Assembly (NCBI RefSeq): GCF_944324525.1
Contig: NZ_CALUWS010000003.1
Location: forward strand, 1-64,000
Length of the DNA: 64,000 bases
Direction of reading: 5' to 3'
DNA from: an uncultured Desulfovibrio sp.
GTDB taxonomy: Bacteria; Desulfobacterota; Desulfovibrionia; Desulfovibrionales; Desulfovibrionaceae
The notes beneath the pieces were generated by a model. It was given only the letters and a program-made list of their open reading frames with translations, was not told where the DNA came from and searched no databases. The translations under genes and the position numbers were made by a program. Shown here piece by piece: positions 1-9,400 of this stretch (position 1 is the stretch's first letter; the number at the start of each line of letters is the position of its first letter).

Positions 1-74
1 ATGCGCCTCTTTTCTTGCCGCCGTTCAAATTAGATGCATATCTTTGTGGGCAAACATAATTTGACGACACTATC

Positions 75-101
75 TAAACCCCGCTCCATTTACGCCGATA
101 A
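75..101 (+). promoter_or_regulatory. sigma-28 (FliA) promoter of flagellin copy 1
   Basis: The sequence has TAAA at 75-78, exactly 15 bases, then GCCGATAA at 94-101. This is the full FliA consensus. It lies 67 bases upstream of the flagellin ATG, as expected for a late flagellar gene. Confidence 0.85.
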
Positions 102-168
102 AAAGGGCAGTCGCCTGCAGGGAAGCAGGCTGTTATTCACCTCGTACAGACATTCATGGAGGAATGTT

Positions 169-1071
169 ATGTATATCAATCACAACGGAATGGCGACCAA
201 CGTTGCCAACACTCTGACCGGCCACTACGGCAACCTGCAGACCTCCACCCAGCGCCTGTCCTCCGGCATGCGCATCAACAGCGCCGCTGACGACGCCGCC
301 GGTCTCGCCATCAGCGAACTCATGCGCGCCGACGTTGCCGCCCTTAATCAGGGCGTCCGCAACGCCAACGACGGTATTTCCCTTATCCAGACCGCTGACG
401 GCGCTCTGGGCGTTATCGACGAAAAGCTGATCCGCATGAAGGAACTTGCGGAACAGGCCGCCACCGGTACCTACGACTCCACGCAGCGTCTGATGATCGA
501 ATCCGAATACCAGCAGATGGCTTCGGAAATCACCCGTATCGCCAACGCCACGGACTTCAACGGCATCAAGCTGCTTGACGGTACCCTGTCCGCCATGAAC
601 AATGCCGACGGCACCATCCATGACGGTTCCGGTCTGACCAGCCTGGGCGCCCTGAAGGTTCACTTCGGTACGGCCAACGACTCCGCTGAAGACTACTACT
701 ACATCGAGATCGGCAACTGCACCGCCTCCGCTCTGGGCGTGGGCAACGCTGCCCGTGCGGGTTCCGCCGGCAGCACCATCTCCACGCAGCAGGCCGCTCA
801 GGAAGCTCTGGTGGCCATCAACAACGCCATCGTGTCCAAGGACAAGATCCGTGCTCACCTCGGCGCCATGCAGAACCGTCTGGAAAACACGGTTACCAAC
901 CTGACCGTGCAGTCCGAAAACCTGCAGGCCGCCGAATCCCGCATCCGCGACGTGGACGTGGCCACCGAAATGACCAACTTCGTCCGCAACCAGGTGCTCA
1001 CGCAGTCTGCCGTGGCCATGCTCTCGCAGGCCAACAGCATGCCGCAGATGGCTCTGCAGCTCATCGGCTAA
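169..1071 (+). CDS. fliC: Flagellin, copy 1
   Basis: This is the structural subunit of the flagellar filament, exported by the flagellar type III system. The 300-residue product starts MYINHNGMATN and has the conserved N-terminal D0/D1 helices (SSGMRINSAADDAAG near residue 40) and a C-terminal D1/D0 helix ending in ALQLIG. The variable centre is short (about residues 140-200), so the filament is near minimal. An upstream in-frame ATG at 34 exists, but the ATG at 169 is chosen because GGAGG (158-162) sits six bases before it and because copy 2 shares exactly this start. A sigma-28 promoter precedes it and a strong terminator follows. The protein is identical to the one at 31572-32474; by eye the coding DNA differs only at 195 and 246, both silent. 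Confidence 0.97.
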   Translation: MYINHNGMATNVANTLTGHYGNLQTSTQRLSSGMRINSAADDAAGLAISELMRADVAALNQGVRNANDGISLIQTADGALGVIDEKLIRMKELAEQAATGTYDSTQRLMIESEYQQMASEITRIANATDFNGIKLLDGTLSAMNNADGTIHDGSGLTSLGALKVHFGTANDSAEDYYYIEIGNCTASALGVGNAARAGSAGSTISTQQAAQEALVAINNAIVSKDKIRAHLGAMQNRLENTVTNLTVQSENLQAAESRIRDVDVATEMTNFVRNQVLTQSAVAMLSQANSMPQMALQLIG

Positions 1072-1098
1072 GCGCCAGATCAGCAACCGGCCTTTCAT

Positions 1099-1126
1099 GG
1101 GCAGCCCGCAAGGGCTGCCCTTTTTT
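1099..1126 (+). terminator. Rho-independent terminator of flagellin copy 1
   Basis: A perfect 9-bp stem (GGGCAGCCC / GGGCTGCCC) with a GCAA loop is followed by six T residues, 27 bases after the flagellin stop. Confidence 0.93.
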
Positions 1127-1162
1127 ATGCTTGTCGCCCGTTGAGTGCCCAGGGCATGAGAC

Positions 1163-1195
1163 AAAAAACCACCCACATGGTATGGTGGGTGGTTT
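1163..1195 (-). terminator. Rho-independent terminator for the asnB operon
   Basis: An 11-bp perfect stem (1166-1176 with 1185-1195) is followed, on the minus strand, by a run of T from 1168 down to 1163. It lies about 300 bases downstream of the asparagine synthase stop and points the same way. Confidence 0.75.
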
Positions 1196-1498
1196 GAACC
1201 TTGCCGCTTTGAACCTTGCCGCCAGGATGCCGCACTTGGGAGAAAACGCGCGGGATCTATGCTGCCGGAAGGCATCAAAAAAGCAGGCGAGACCGCCGCA
1301 AGCCCGCCGCCCCGACCTTGCCAGGCTGACCCGCCTATGTTTCAGAAAAAGAGGCTGGCCGCGCTACGGCGTCCGCCGGAATATGTTCCCTTCTTCCGGC
1401 AGATCTCGGAAAAACTCTCTTGTTCCACTCGCCGCCTGCCGTTTTGGGGGAGACGATGTTCAGAGGAGCCTCCCCCTGCGGCATGCTTCACCGCAGAT
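1196..1498. other. Intergenic, 3' region of asnB
   Basis: No convincing gene is seen. A 14-base direct repeat (TTGAACCTTGCCGC) occurs near 1196-1222. A 49-codon minus-strand frame (1335-1484) starts 14 bases after the asnB stop, but it has a weak ribosome site and atypical codons. Confidence 0.5.
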
Positions 1499-3280
1499 TC
1501 AGCAAGATATCCATTGTTGGAACATGAGCACCGCCCATATGGGATGTGTTTTCTGCCGCCCCTCCTGCACATCCTTCCACATCTTTTGCACCGTGGCGGC
1601 ATCCAGCCAGCCTGCCTGCCGCATCTTCACCGGATCCAGCAGATCTTCCACCCATTCCCGCAATTCATGCTGCAGCCAATAGGTCAGCGGCGGCGCGAAG
1701 CCCTGCTTGGGGCGTTCGGTAAGCTCCGGCGAAACATATCCGTCGAGCAGGTGACGCAGAGGCCATTTCCCCTTGCCGCATGCGCGCCGCAACGTGGGCG
1801 GCATTCGCCAGGCAAAGGCGTATAGCCGATGATCCAGCAACGGAGGCCGGGCCTCGAGCGAGACCGCCATGGACGCCCGGTCGACCTTGGTCAAGATGTC
1901 CCCCGGCAGGTAATGCATGGTGTCGATATACTGGGTCAGTTCCTGATCCGCGGGGAACATGTCGTCGGTAATGCCCTGCACGAAATACTCACGCGGGACG
2001 GAACCGCCGATGACCGGATTTCTGCCGGCCCAGCGGCCGAAATGTTTACGCTGATGCAACAGGGAGCGGCTCAACGGCAGATGCCGGGCAAAGGGAATGG
2101 GATGATTGTTCTGCCAGTACCCCGCAAAGAGCTCATCGCCCCCGTCGCCGGTCAGCACAACGGTCACGCTCTCACGCGCCAACTTGCAGAGCAGATAGGT
2201 CGGGATTTGCGAAGAATCGGCAAAGAGATCGTCATAGATGACCGGCAGGCGGGGGATGACCGCCAGCGCCTCGTCGGCCGTCACATAATGCTCGGTATGC
2301 TCCGTGCCCAGGGCCTCGGCAACGGCTTTTGCGTACGGCGCTTCATTGAACTCGGATTGCGCAAAGCCGATGCAGAACGTCCTGACAGGCGCAAGGGAGG
2401 CTTCCTGCATCAGCGCCACCACCAGCGAGGAGTCCACCCCGCCGGACAAAAAGGCCCCCAGCGGCACGTCGGCGATCATACGCCGTCTGACCGCATCCCG
2501 CAGCAACCGGTGCAACTCTTCCAGAGCATCCCGATGGGAGGTCACCCTGTCGGCCATCCCGGCCAGCGCCACATCAAGAGCGCTCCACCACTGCGTTTCG
2601 CTGACGCTTCCGTCCGCGGCGACGGTCATCATCCAGCCGGGACGCAATTTCTTGATCTCGCTGAAGATGGTCAACGGATCCGGCAGATAGTTGCAACGAA
2701 AGAAGGCCGCAAGATTGTTCCGATCCAGCGAAAATGCGCAGCCGGGGAGTTCCCTGAGCGCCTTGAGCTCAGAGGCGAAGGCAAACAGGCCGTTCTGCCG
2801 CGTCCAGTACAGGGGTTTCACCCCAAAACGGTCACGCGCCACCGTCAGTTTGCGCTCCCGGCTGTCCCACAGGGCAAAGGCGAACATGCCGATGGTCAGG
2901 GACAGGGTCCTTTCGACGCCAAGGGCCGCGCAAGCCTCAAGCAGTATCTCGGTATCGCAATGTCCCTGCAGACGGGGCGACTTGCCGGTCGCGCGGGCGA
3001 TCTCTTCCCGCAGCTCGTCGCCATTGTAGAGCTCGCCATTGTAACAAATGACGTAGCGCCCGCAGGAAGAGCGCATGGGCTGCGCTCCGGCGGAAGACGT
3101 ATCCCGGATGGAAAGCCGCTGATGCGCCAGACCGAGCCCGGCCGCCTCATCCTGCCAGATCCCGTTGCCGTCAGGGCCGCGATGGATCAGCCGCGCCGAC
3201 ATCCGTTGCAGGACGGCCCGTGGCTCCTCAAAAACGTCCGATGTCTTGCCAGGCTGATAAAAACCGCAAATTCCGCACAT
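1499..3280 (-). CDS. asnB: Asparagine synthase, glutamine-hydrolysing (class B)
   Basis: The enzyme makes asparagine, or an amide on another carboxylate, from ATP and glutamine in the cytoplasm. The 593-residue length is usual for the family. The N-terminal Ntn glutaminase is complete: Cys2 in MCGICG, the HRGPDG loop near residue 33, YNGELYN near 79 and the CDTE Asp. The synthetase half carries the PP-loop SGGVDSS (about residue 258) and TGDGGDELF. It lies 199 bases behind a PqqD-like gene on the same strand, so the two are probably cotranscribed. That neighbour opens an alternative role in modifying a peptide or surface molecule instead of making free asparagine. Compare the degenerate paralogue at 11116-13002. 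Confidence 0.92.
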   Translation of the reverse strand: MCGICGFYQPGKTSDVFEEPRAVLQRMSARLIHRGPDGNGIWQDEAAGLGLAHQRLSIRDTSSAGAQPMRSSCGRYVICYNGELYNGDELREEIARATGKSPRLQGHCDTEILLEACAALGVERTLSLTIGMFAFALWDSRERKLTVARDRFGVKPLYWTRQNGLFAFASELKALRELPGCAFSLDRNNLAAFFRCNYLPDPLTIFSEIKKLRPGWMMTVAADGSVSETQWWSALDVALAGMADRVTSHRDALEELHRLLRDAVRRRMIADVPLGAFLSGGVDSSLVVALMQEASLAPVRTFCIGFAQSEFNEAPYAKAVAEALGTEHTEHYVTADEALAVIPRLPVIYDDLFADSSQIPTYLLCKLARESVTVVLTGDGGDELFAGYWQNNHPIPFARHLPLSRSLLHQRKHFGRWAGRNPVIGGSVPREYFVQGITDDMFPADQELTQYIDTMHYLPGDILTKVDRASMAVSLEARPPLLDHRLYAFAWRMPPTLRRACGKGKWPLRHLLDGYVSPELTERPKQGFAPPLTYWLQHELREWVEDLLDPVKMRQAGWLDAATVQKMWKDVQEGRQKTHPIWAVLMFQQWISC

Positions 3281-3479
3281 GCTCGATCCACCCGCCGGTT
3301 AAGGGATCGGGGACAGACGCCCGGCGCTTCCCCGTTCCGCCATGATTTCCGCAACGCCGCGGCGCTGCGCTCTTTTCCCGCAACTATCCTTCAAAGCCTC
3401 TGCGTAAATGTGGCCTGCACCCCATCCGCAAGAGCCGCGCAGCCCGCCTCGCACCCTCAGTCGCAAGGCCAACTCGCGC

Positions 3480-3872
3480 TCAGGCCGAGACCGCTGCCGC
3501 CGGAGCCGGCAGAGGGCTGGCCGTGACATCGGAATAACAGTCCACCATAAGCCGGAAACCTTCCCGCCGGCCCAGCTCCGGATCAAGCGTGACGTCAGCG
3601 GCTGTCGCGCCGCCCTCCACAAGGATCTCGAAGGCAAGCAGCCTCTCCACAAAGGCGTCCAGCCTGTCCGCCATATTGGCGGGGGCATCGGGTATGGCCG
3701 TGAGACGGTCGCAAACGTCTTCCGTTGCGGCTCCTCGCAGAAGACACTCAAGGACCGCTGTCCCCCATGCGTTCAGGCCATAATATGTGGAGATTTGCGT
3801 ATCGATGACGAGCGCAATGCCGTCAATGACGTCGCAGAGCATCTTTTCTCCATTGAGCACATAACCGGGCAT
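3480..3872 (-). CDS. PqqD-like peptide-binding protein
   Basis: This 130-residue protein resembles the PqqD/RRE fold used in RiPP pathways to hold a leader peptide: VLNGEKM, then an aliphatic strand, then TQISTYYGLNAWGTAVLE, which matches the family's 'tyfgLNevGaaiwe' region, followed by a helical segment. Residues after about 80 (ADRLDAFVERLLAFEILVEG) form a winged-helix-like end, and the last 30 are a low-complexity tail. The ATG at 3872 is preferred because AGGAG precedes it; the reading frame is open upstream, but that part is arginine-rich and unlike the family. It sits directly before asnB. No leader peptidase (lasso B2), radical SAM enzyme or clear precursor peptide was found nearby, so the substrate is unknown. 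Confidence 0.72.
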   Translation of the reverse strand: MPGYVLNGEKMLCDVIDGIALVIDTQISTYYGLNAWGTAVLECLLRGAATEDVCDRLTAIPDAPANMADRLDAFVERLLAFEILVEGGATAADVTLDPELGRREGFRLMVDCYSDVTASPLPAPAAAVSA

Positions 3873-4062
3873 TGGGGATCTCCTTTTCCTCTGCCGCCAC
3901 GAAGCCCGGCACACGAGCCCCCTGCGGACGGAACGCTCCGCAAGCGCAGGTCTGTTTCGGGCCGAAGCTCCTCCACGAGGACGCCGCACCAGCAGGCAGC
4001 CGGCAAAAACGGTCGTCTCCCGCCCGCAGGCGGCGCTTTTCGCCGGCACGCAAAACTTTTAA

Positions 4063-4092
4063 AAAATACAGGCCGGTTCCCCCTGCCGTCAA
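4063..4092 (-). promoter_or_regulatory. Candidate promoter of the pqqD-like/asnB unit
   Basis: On the minus strand TTGACG (4092-4087) is followed after 18 bases by TATTTT (4068-4063). It leaves an untranslated leader of roughly 190 bases before the PqqD-like ATG at 3872. Confidence 0.45.
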
Positions 4093-4192
4093 GCGTATCC
4101 GCTGGCCAGCTTTGGCCCTGTGCCCGATGGCCGGACATCGGCATGCGACGGACGGGGCGCCCCCGCAAGCGGCTGGCAAGACCGACGGCCAG

Positions 4193-4225
4193 AAAAAAGT
4201 GGACATACCCTCCGTACGTCCACTT
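4193..4225 (-). terminator. Rho-independent terminator of the chemoreceptor gene
   Basis: An inverted repeat AAGTGGAC / GTCCACTT (4218-4225 with 4197-4204) is followed on the minus strand by a T-run, about 50 bases after the chemoreceptor stop. Between this and the PqqD-like gene (3873-4190) only the candidate promoter is recognisable. Confidence 0.85.
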
Positions 4226-4276
4226 CGACTCGGTCTGTTCTCCTCTCCTGGGGCATTGCCCCGCAGCGTGCGGCGT

Positions 4277-6370
4277 TTACGGGGCCGCCTTCATGTCCTG
4301 GACGATGGTATTGAGCGTGCTGGTCTCGTGGGCAAGATCATTGACCGCCTGTGCCGCCTGTTCCATGGCCGAGGCGTTCTCATTGGCGACCTTGTTGATG
4401 TCGGAAATGGAACGGTTGATCTCTTCACTGGCGGCGGACTGTTCCTCGCTGGCGGCCGCAATGGCGCGCACCTGATCCGCGGCGCTTTCGGCAAGCTGCA
4501 CGATCTCTTCAAGCGCCGTACCGGACGTATTGGCCAGATCCGTCGCTTCATTGATGCCGTTGACGGCCACTTCCACCTGACGGATGGACTCGTCCGCGCT
4601 CTGCTGGATGCTGCGGATGGCCTGTCCCACTTCGGATGTGGAGGCCATGGTCTTCTCGGCCAGCTTGCGGACTTCGTCGGCCACCACGGCAAAGCCGCGG
4701 CCGGCTTCCCCGGCGCGGGCCGCTTCGATGGCGGCATTGAGGGCCAGCAGGTTCGTCTGATCGGCGATGTCGGAAATGACGCCCATGATCTGGCCGATGG
4801 AGGCGGCGCTGTCGCCCAACTTGCCCATGTCGTCCTTGAGCACAAGCGAAAGCTGGTGCACGCCCTCGATGCTGCTGACCACCTTGCGGACGATCTTGGC
4901 TCCGTCTTCGGCCTTGAGCCGCATGGTATTGGAGACCTCCGCGGCGCTGCCCGCGCTGCGGGCCACTTCCATGACGGTGGCATTCATCTCGTTCATGGCC
5001 GTCGCCGTTTCCGCGGCACGGTCCGCCTGCTGCTGCGCACCTTCGGCGGAGAGCTGCACCTGAGCGGAGAGCTCGGTGGCCGCCGAGGAGATGACGTTGG
5101 TCGCGCCTTCCAGCTGCGCGGCGGCATGCAGGACACCTTCCCGCTTGGCCACTTCCGCCCGCTGGAAGGCCTTTGTGGCCGCTTCCGTAGCGTCCTTGGC
5201 GCGGGCGGTCTGCTCCTCGGCTTCGCGCGCCTTGTTCTTGGCGTCTTCGATGCTGTTGCTCAGATTCTGCACCATGCCGCCAAGGCTCATATGCAGCTTG
5301 AGCAGCTCGCCATAGAAGATCTTGCTGTCGGGGATGGCGCTGAAGTCGCCGGCGGACACGGCCTCGGCCGCCGTCAGCATGATGCCGAGCGGACGGGTGA
5401 TGCTGCGCACGATGAACAGGGCAATGGCCAGCGCGATGATGGTGATGAGCCCCGTAAGCATGAGCAACCGCATGACGGCTTCATTGCAATGGGCATAGAT
5501 CTCTTCCACCTCCTGCACGGCGGCAAGCTTCCAGCCGTTGGACGTGGTCAGGACATTGGCCCGCACGGCCTTGCCGCCGATGGTCGTCTCGATGACGGAA
5601 GCATTCGTCCGCAAAATGGCCGCATAGCCGGGGTCGGGCAGCTCCTTGCCGAGGAGTTTGCCCACATTGCCGGGCGTGATCGGATCGCAGAGGACGCGGC
5701 CCGTTCCTTCCAGAACCAGGAAATGCCCGGTCTGGCCGAACTTGAGACCGGTCAGCATGGCGGAAAAGCTCTTGAGGGAAACGTCGATGCCCACAATGCC
5801 GGCCAGCTTATTGTCCGCCCCTTTCATCTTTTGGGTCACGGCAAAAACGATGTCCCCGGTAAGCGAGACATAGGCTTCGGACAGCAGACCGTCCTGCGCG
5901 GAAGCGGCCGTAGCGGCATACCACGGCCGCTTGCTGGTATCGAAGCCGGCAGGGACCTTCATTTCGGCAAGCCCGGTGGCGTAGGCCCCATTGGGATAAC
6001 CGACATACACTTCAAGGTAGTCGACATTCTTGCTGTTGATATTTTGCAGCGGCACAAGAGCGGCACGGACTTCCGGGCTGGTGACGGCGGATGTATATTC
6101 GCTGTCCTTGGTGGCGGCGCTGAAATTGGGCATGCTGTCGGCCAGTTCGGTCAGGTCGGCCATACTGGCCACCAGGGAGGCATTGATCTGCGCCGTGCGC
6201 AGAAAGTTCTCCAGATAGTCGTCAAGGAGGTTCAGCTGCCTTCCCGACGACTGCGCGAACTCGCTGTCCGCATCATCACGCATCTGCATGCCGGCAATAA
6301 AGATGCCGCCGCTTGCCGTGAGTAAAATGGTCAGGAAAAAGCCCAGGATAATACGCAGTTTTATGCTCAT
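4277..6370 (-). CDS. Methyl-accepting chemotaxis protein with dCache sensor
   Basis: This is a membrane chemoreceptor signalling to CheA/CheW. The 697 residues comprise a first membrane helix (about 7-27), a periplasmic double-Cache domain (about 30-295, with the ligand-pocket motif SKRPWYAAT), a second helix (about 303-323), HAMP, and a long coiled-coil signalling domain whose hairpin tip reads [18 protein letters not shown] near 540. The ATG at 6370 is chosen over an in-frame start 33 bases upstream because GGAGG lies just ahead of it. There is no C-terminal CheR-tethering pentapeptide. It is monocistronic, with a candidate sigma-28 promoter and its own terminator. The dCache type suggests an amino acid or other small organic ligand, but this is inference. 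Confidence 0.95.
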   Translation of the reverse strand: MSIKLRIILGFFLTILLTASGGIFIAGMQMRDDADSEFAQSSGRQLNLLDDYLENFLRTAQINASLVASMADLTELADSMPNFSAATKDSEYTSAVTSPEVRAALVPLQNINSKNVDYLEVYVGYPNGAYATGLAEMKVPAGFDTSKRPWYAATAASAQDGLLSEAYVSLTGDIVFAVTQKMKGADNKLAGIVGIDVSLKSFSAMLTGLKFGQTGHFLVLEGTGRVLCDPITPGNVGKLLGKELPDPGYAAILRTNASVIETTIGGKAVRANVLTTSNGWKLAAVQEVEEIYAHCNEAVMRLLMLTGLITIIALAIALFIVRSITRPLGIMLTAAEAVSAGDFSAIPDSKIFYGELLKLHMSLGGMVQNLSNSIEDAKNKAREAEEQTARAKDATEAATKAFQRAEVAKREGVLHAAAQLEGATNVISSAATELSAQVQLSAEGAQQQADRAAETATAMNEMNATVMEVARSAGSAAEVSNTMRLKAEDGAKIVRKVVSSIEGVHQLSLVLKDDMGKLGDSAASIGQIMGVISDIADQTNLLALNAAIEAARAGEAGRGFAVVADEVRKLAEKTMASTSEVGQAIRSIQQSADESIRQVEVAVNGINEATDLANTSGTALEEIVQLAESAADQVRAIAAASEEQSAASEEINRSISDINKVANENASAMEQAAQAVNDLAHETSTLNTIVQDMKAAP

Positions 6371-6426
6371 TCGCCCTCCTGCCGCCGGTCGGCCTGCGAC
6401 CACGTGTTAACAAATTTCCTCATATC

Positions 6427-6453
6427 TTAACGGCATAAATCGCGCAGGCTATA
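6427..6453 (-). promoter_or_regulatory. Candidate sigma-28 promoter of the chemoreceptor
   Basis: On the minus strand TATA, 15 bases, GCCGTTAA, against the FliA consensus TAAA-N15-GCCGATAA (10 of 12 positions). It lies 56 bases before the ATG. Chemoreceptor genes are often in the FliA regulon. Confidence 0.55.
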
Positions 6454-6486
6454 GGCCGGGCAGGCGAAGGGCCCTTCCGGGGACGT

Positions 6487-9400
6487 TCACCCCCCCTGTC
6501 GGGCATCTCCCTCCACATGGAGACGCCTGTAGTCGATCTTGCCGGAGCCCAGCAGGGGCAAGGCGGCAAGGCGGCGGACATGGCGCAGCATCTGCAGGCC
6601 GGAAAAGCCCTCCGCCCGCAAAACGGCATTGGCTTGCGCGCAGCTCACGGGCAGGGTGGTGTACAGCGTCAGTTGCGGCTGCTCTTCCGCATAGACGGCG
6701 TCCACGGCCAGACAGGGGCCGCCCTCCGTCTGTCCGGCGGCAAAGTGCCGGCGCAGCACCTCCTCCAGCTGCGGCAGCGAGATCATTTCTCCGCCCAGCT
6801 TGATGAAGCGCTCCCGCCGCCCGGCAAAGGTCATCCGACCGGCCTCGTCAGCCTGCACAAGATCGCCGGTATCGTACCAGCGTTGCCCCTCCAGCGTGAC
6901 GAAGGGCACGGCGGGATCGCCGCTCTCCGACGGCAGGTAACCATCAAAGACGTTGGGGCCGCGCACCAGCAGCAGACCGGTCTGTCCCGGCTCGAGGCGG
7001 CGGTAGGGCGGATGGGGGGACACGACGGCCACCTCCACGGACGGCAGGGGACGCCCGATGGTGCAGGGACGCGCCTCCTCCGGCAGGTTGACGCTGACCA
7101 CAGGGGAGCATTCGGTCACGCCATAGCCCTCGCAGAGCTGCCCTCCGCCGGTCTGGCGGGCAAATTCCTCATAGATGCGCTGGGGGCAGGCCTCCGCCCC
7201 CACAAAGCCCAGGCGCAGGGACTCCAGATCCCCGGGGCGGGCCTGCCGCAACAGGCCGTCAAGGAAGGTCGGCGGCGTGACCAGCAGGGTGGGACGCCAG
7301 CGCCGGCAAAGCGCGGCCAGCCGTCCGCCCTCGGCAGGGTTGGCGTGGTAGACCACAGGCATGCCGAAGCAGAGCGGCAGCACGATATTGCCCGTCAGGC
7401 CCAGGGAATGGAAAGGCGGCAGCATGGCCAGCATGACGTCATGCGTGTCCAGGGCCAGGACGGCGGCCACATCCCGGCAATTGGCCAGGATGTTGTCGTG
7501 CGTCAGCGGCACCCCCTTGGGCGAAGAGGAGGAACCGGAGGTAAAAAGCACGGCGGCCCGCGGCGATATGGCCCGGCTGACGGCGCAGCCTTCCCAGCCG
7601 AGCAGCGACAGGCGGGCCCGCAAGGCCCCCGCCAGCCGCAGGGAGAAGGGCAGGGCGGCCGTCTCTTCTTCCAGCAGCAGCCAGCAGACCCCGCTTTCGG
7701 AAACAGCCTTCTCGAGCGCATGCTCGTCAAGACGGCGCAGCAGCGCACGAGCGCTGATCAGATGGTGTACATGGGTCAGGGAAAGCGCGTGCCGCAGATT
7801 GCGCACGCCGGTCGTCCAGTTGAGCATGACCGGAGTATTGCCGGACAGCAGCACCGCCAGCCAGCAGATCGCCGCCGCCGGGGAGGCGGGCAGCATGATG
7901 CCGAGCGACTGCCCGCTGCCGACGCGACGGCGCAGGAAAAGGGAAAGCACCACGGCGCGCGTCCAGAAGGCGGCCCCGGTCAGCATCTGCCCGCTGTCGG
8001 CCAGTATCGGACGGGACGGCATGCGGCGGATCTGGCGCAGGATGGTCAGCGCCAGATTGGGGGCCTGCGGCAGGATCAGCGGCTGTCTGGGCAGACTCCG
8101 CAGGCTGGCCTGCCAGCGTCCGGCCAGCTCCCGGAGGGCCTCTTCCCCTGTCGGGGACTGCGGGCCAAGCTGTCCGCACACGGCCAGAAGACAGTCATTG
8201 ACCGTCTGCAGATCGCCCGGCTCGACGGCCTCCTGTCCGGAAAGGGTGGCCAGCTGCAGGCTCAGATCGACGATGGCGAGACTGTCCAGCCCCAGATCGC
8301 TGTCCAGCCGCTGCCCCGGCCGCAGATCTTCCGGACGCGGCTCAAGAGGCGAAAGATCGGCCAGCAGACGGATCACGCTCTGGTACTCCTTCTCGCCCAG
8401 ACCGGCGGGAGGCGGGCACTCGTTCCGGTTCTCACGGACGGCCAGCGGCTGATCCGGCACTTCCGGCTCCCGGCGTGAGAACGGCACTCGGCGCAACACG
8501 TCCGGCTCGTCGGCGTAGCAGGCCTCCAGCAGGGCATTGAGCGCCGTCACGCCGTCTTCCATGCGTGACAGAGGCTGAGGACGAACAAAGGTGATGCGCA
8601 CCTCGCGACGGCGGAGAAAAAAGATGCCGTTGCGCAACAGCGCCAACAGCGCCCGCCCCAGGGAGCGGCCCAGCGACGGCGCGCCGTCGGCCCAGCTGAA
8701 GGAAGAGCCCCAGAGCCCGTGGGTGCGGATGACGACGGGCACGCAGTCCGGTACGGCCCGCAGCAGGCGGTACGCCCCGCTGTTGCCGCCAAGATGCGTC
8801 TGCCCGTCATGGCTCAGGCTGCCGGCGGGATAGACGAGCAGGGTCTCTCCCTGTTCCAGCGCGGCGGTGCAGCGGGCAAGGCTCGCCTGCACCTGCTTGC
8901 GCGCGGCGATGCCCTCCCTGCGCAGGTCGGGCAGGGGGATGCAGCGCATGGCGGCGGCCAGCGGACGCAGCCAGAAACGCCCTATCTGGTGTCTGTCCGC
9001 CAGCGGACGCGGCGACCACGGCGCAAGCCAGGCGCAGAGGATGACCGGGTCCATGTAGGCGGGATGATTGGGCAGCAGCAGCAGGCCGCTGCCGCGCTTT
9101 TCGGCTTCCGCCGTGGCCTGGCGCAGGCAGTCCTGCCCCTCGAGCCGGACCCGGTAGCGCAGGGAAAGCAACGCCCGGAGGACGACGCCCAGCGCACGCT
9201 GCAGGATCTTGAGGACAGGGCCGCAGGTTTCCGGACGCTGGGGCAGGCGGGCGATCCGGATGGCAAACAGGACGGCCGTCAGCAGGCTAAGCGCGCCGAG
9301 CAGCGCCTGTCCCGCCGCGGGCGTGAGCAGCGACAGCGGATAGTACGCGGCCCCGGCAAGCAGCATGGCCAAAAAGGAAAAGAAGTTGCAAAGACCGAGG

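Noticed and set aside
154..1278. Long minus-strand frame opposite flagellin copy 1, and its counterpart at 31473-32489
   Set aside because: They are shadows of the same flagellin codons; the duplication makes them look conserved.
1335..1484. 49-codon frame 14 bases after asnB, considered as a precursor peptide
   Set aside because: Weak ribosome site and rising use of AGA/AGG codons; no resemblance to known precursors. Kept only as a note.
3299..3454. 52-codon minus-strand frame between the PqqD-like gene and asnB, considered as a RiPP precursor
   Set aside because: It is the tail of a frame open through the PqqD-like gene, needs a GTG start, has no ribosome site and no leader-core pattern.
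3872..6325. Long plus-strand open frame of over 800 codons opposite the chemoreceptor
   Set aside because: It is antisense to a clear MCP gene, has no family resemblance, and is open only because high G+C makes stops rare.
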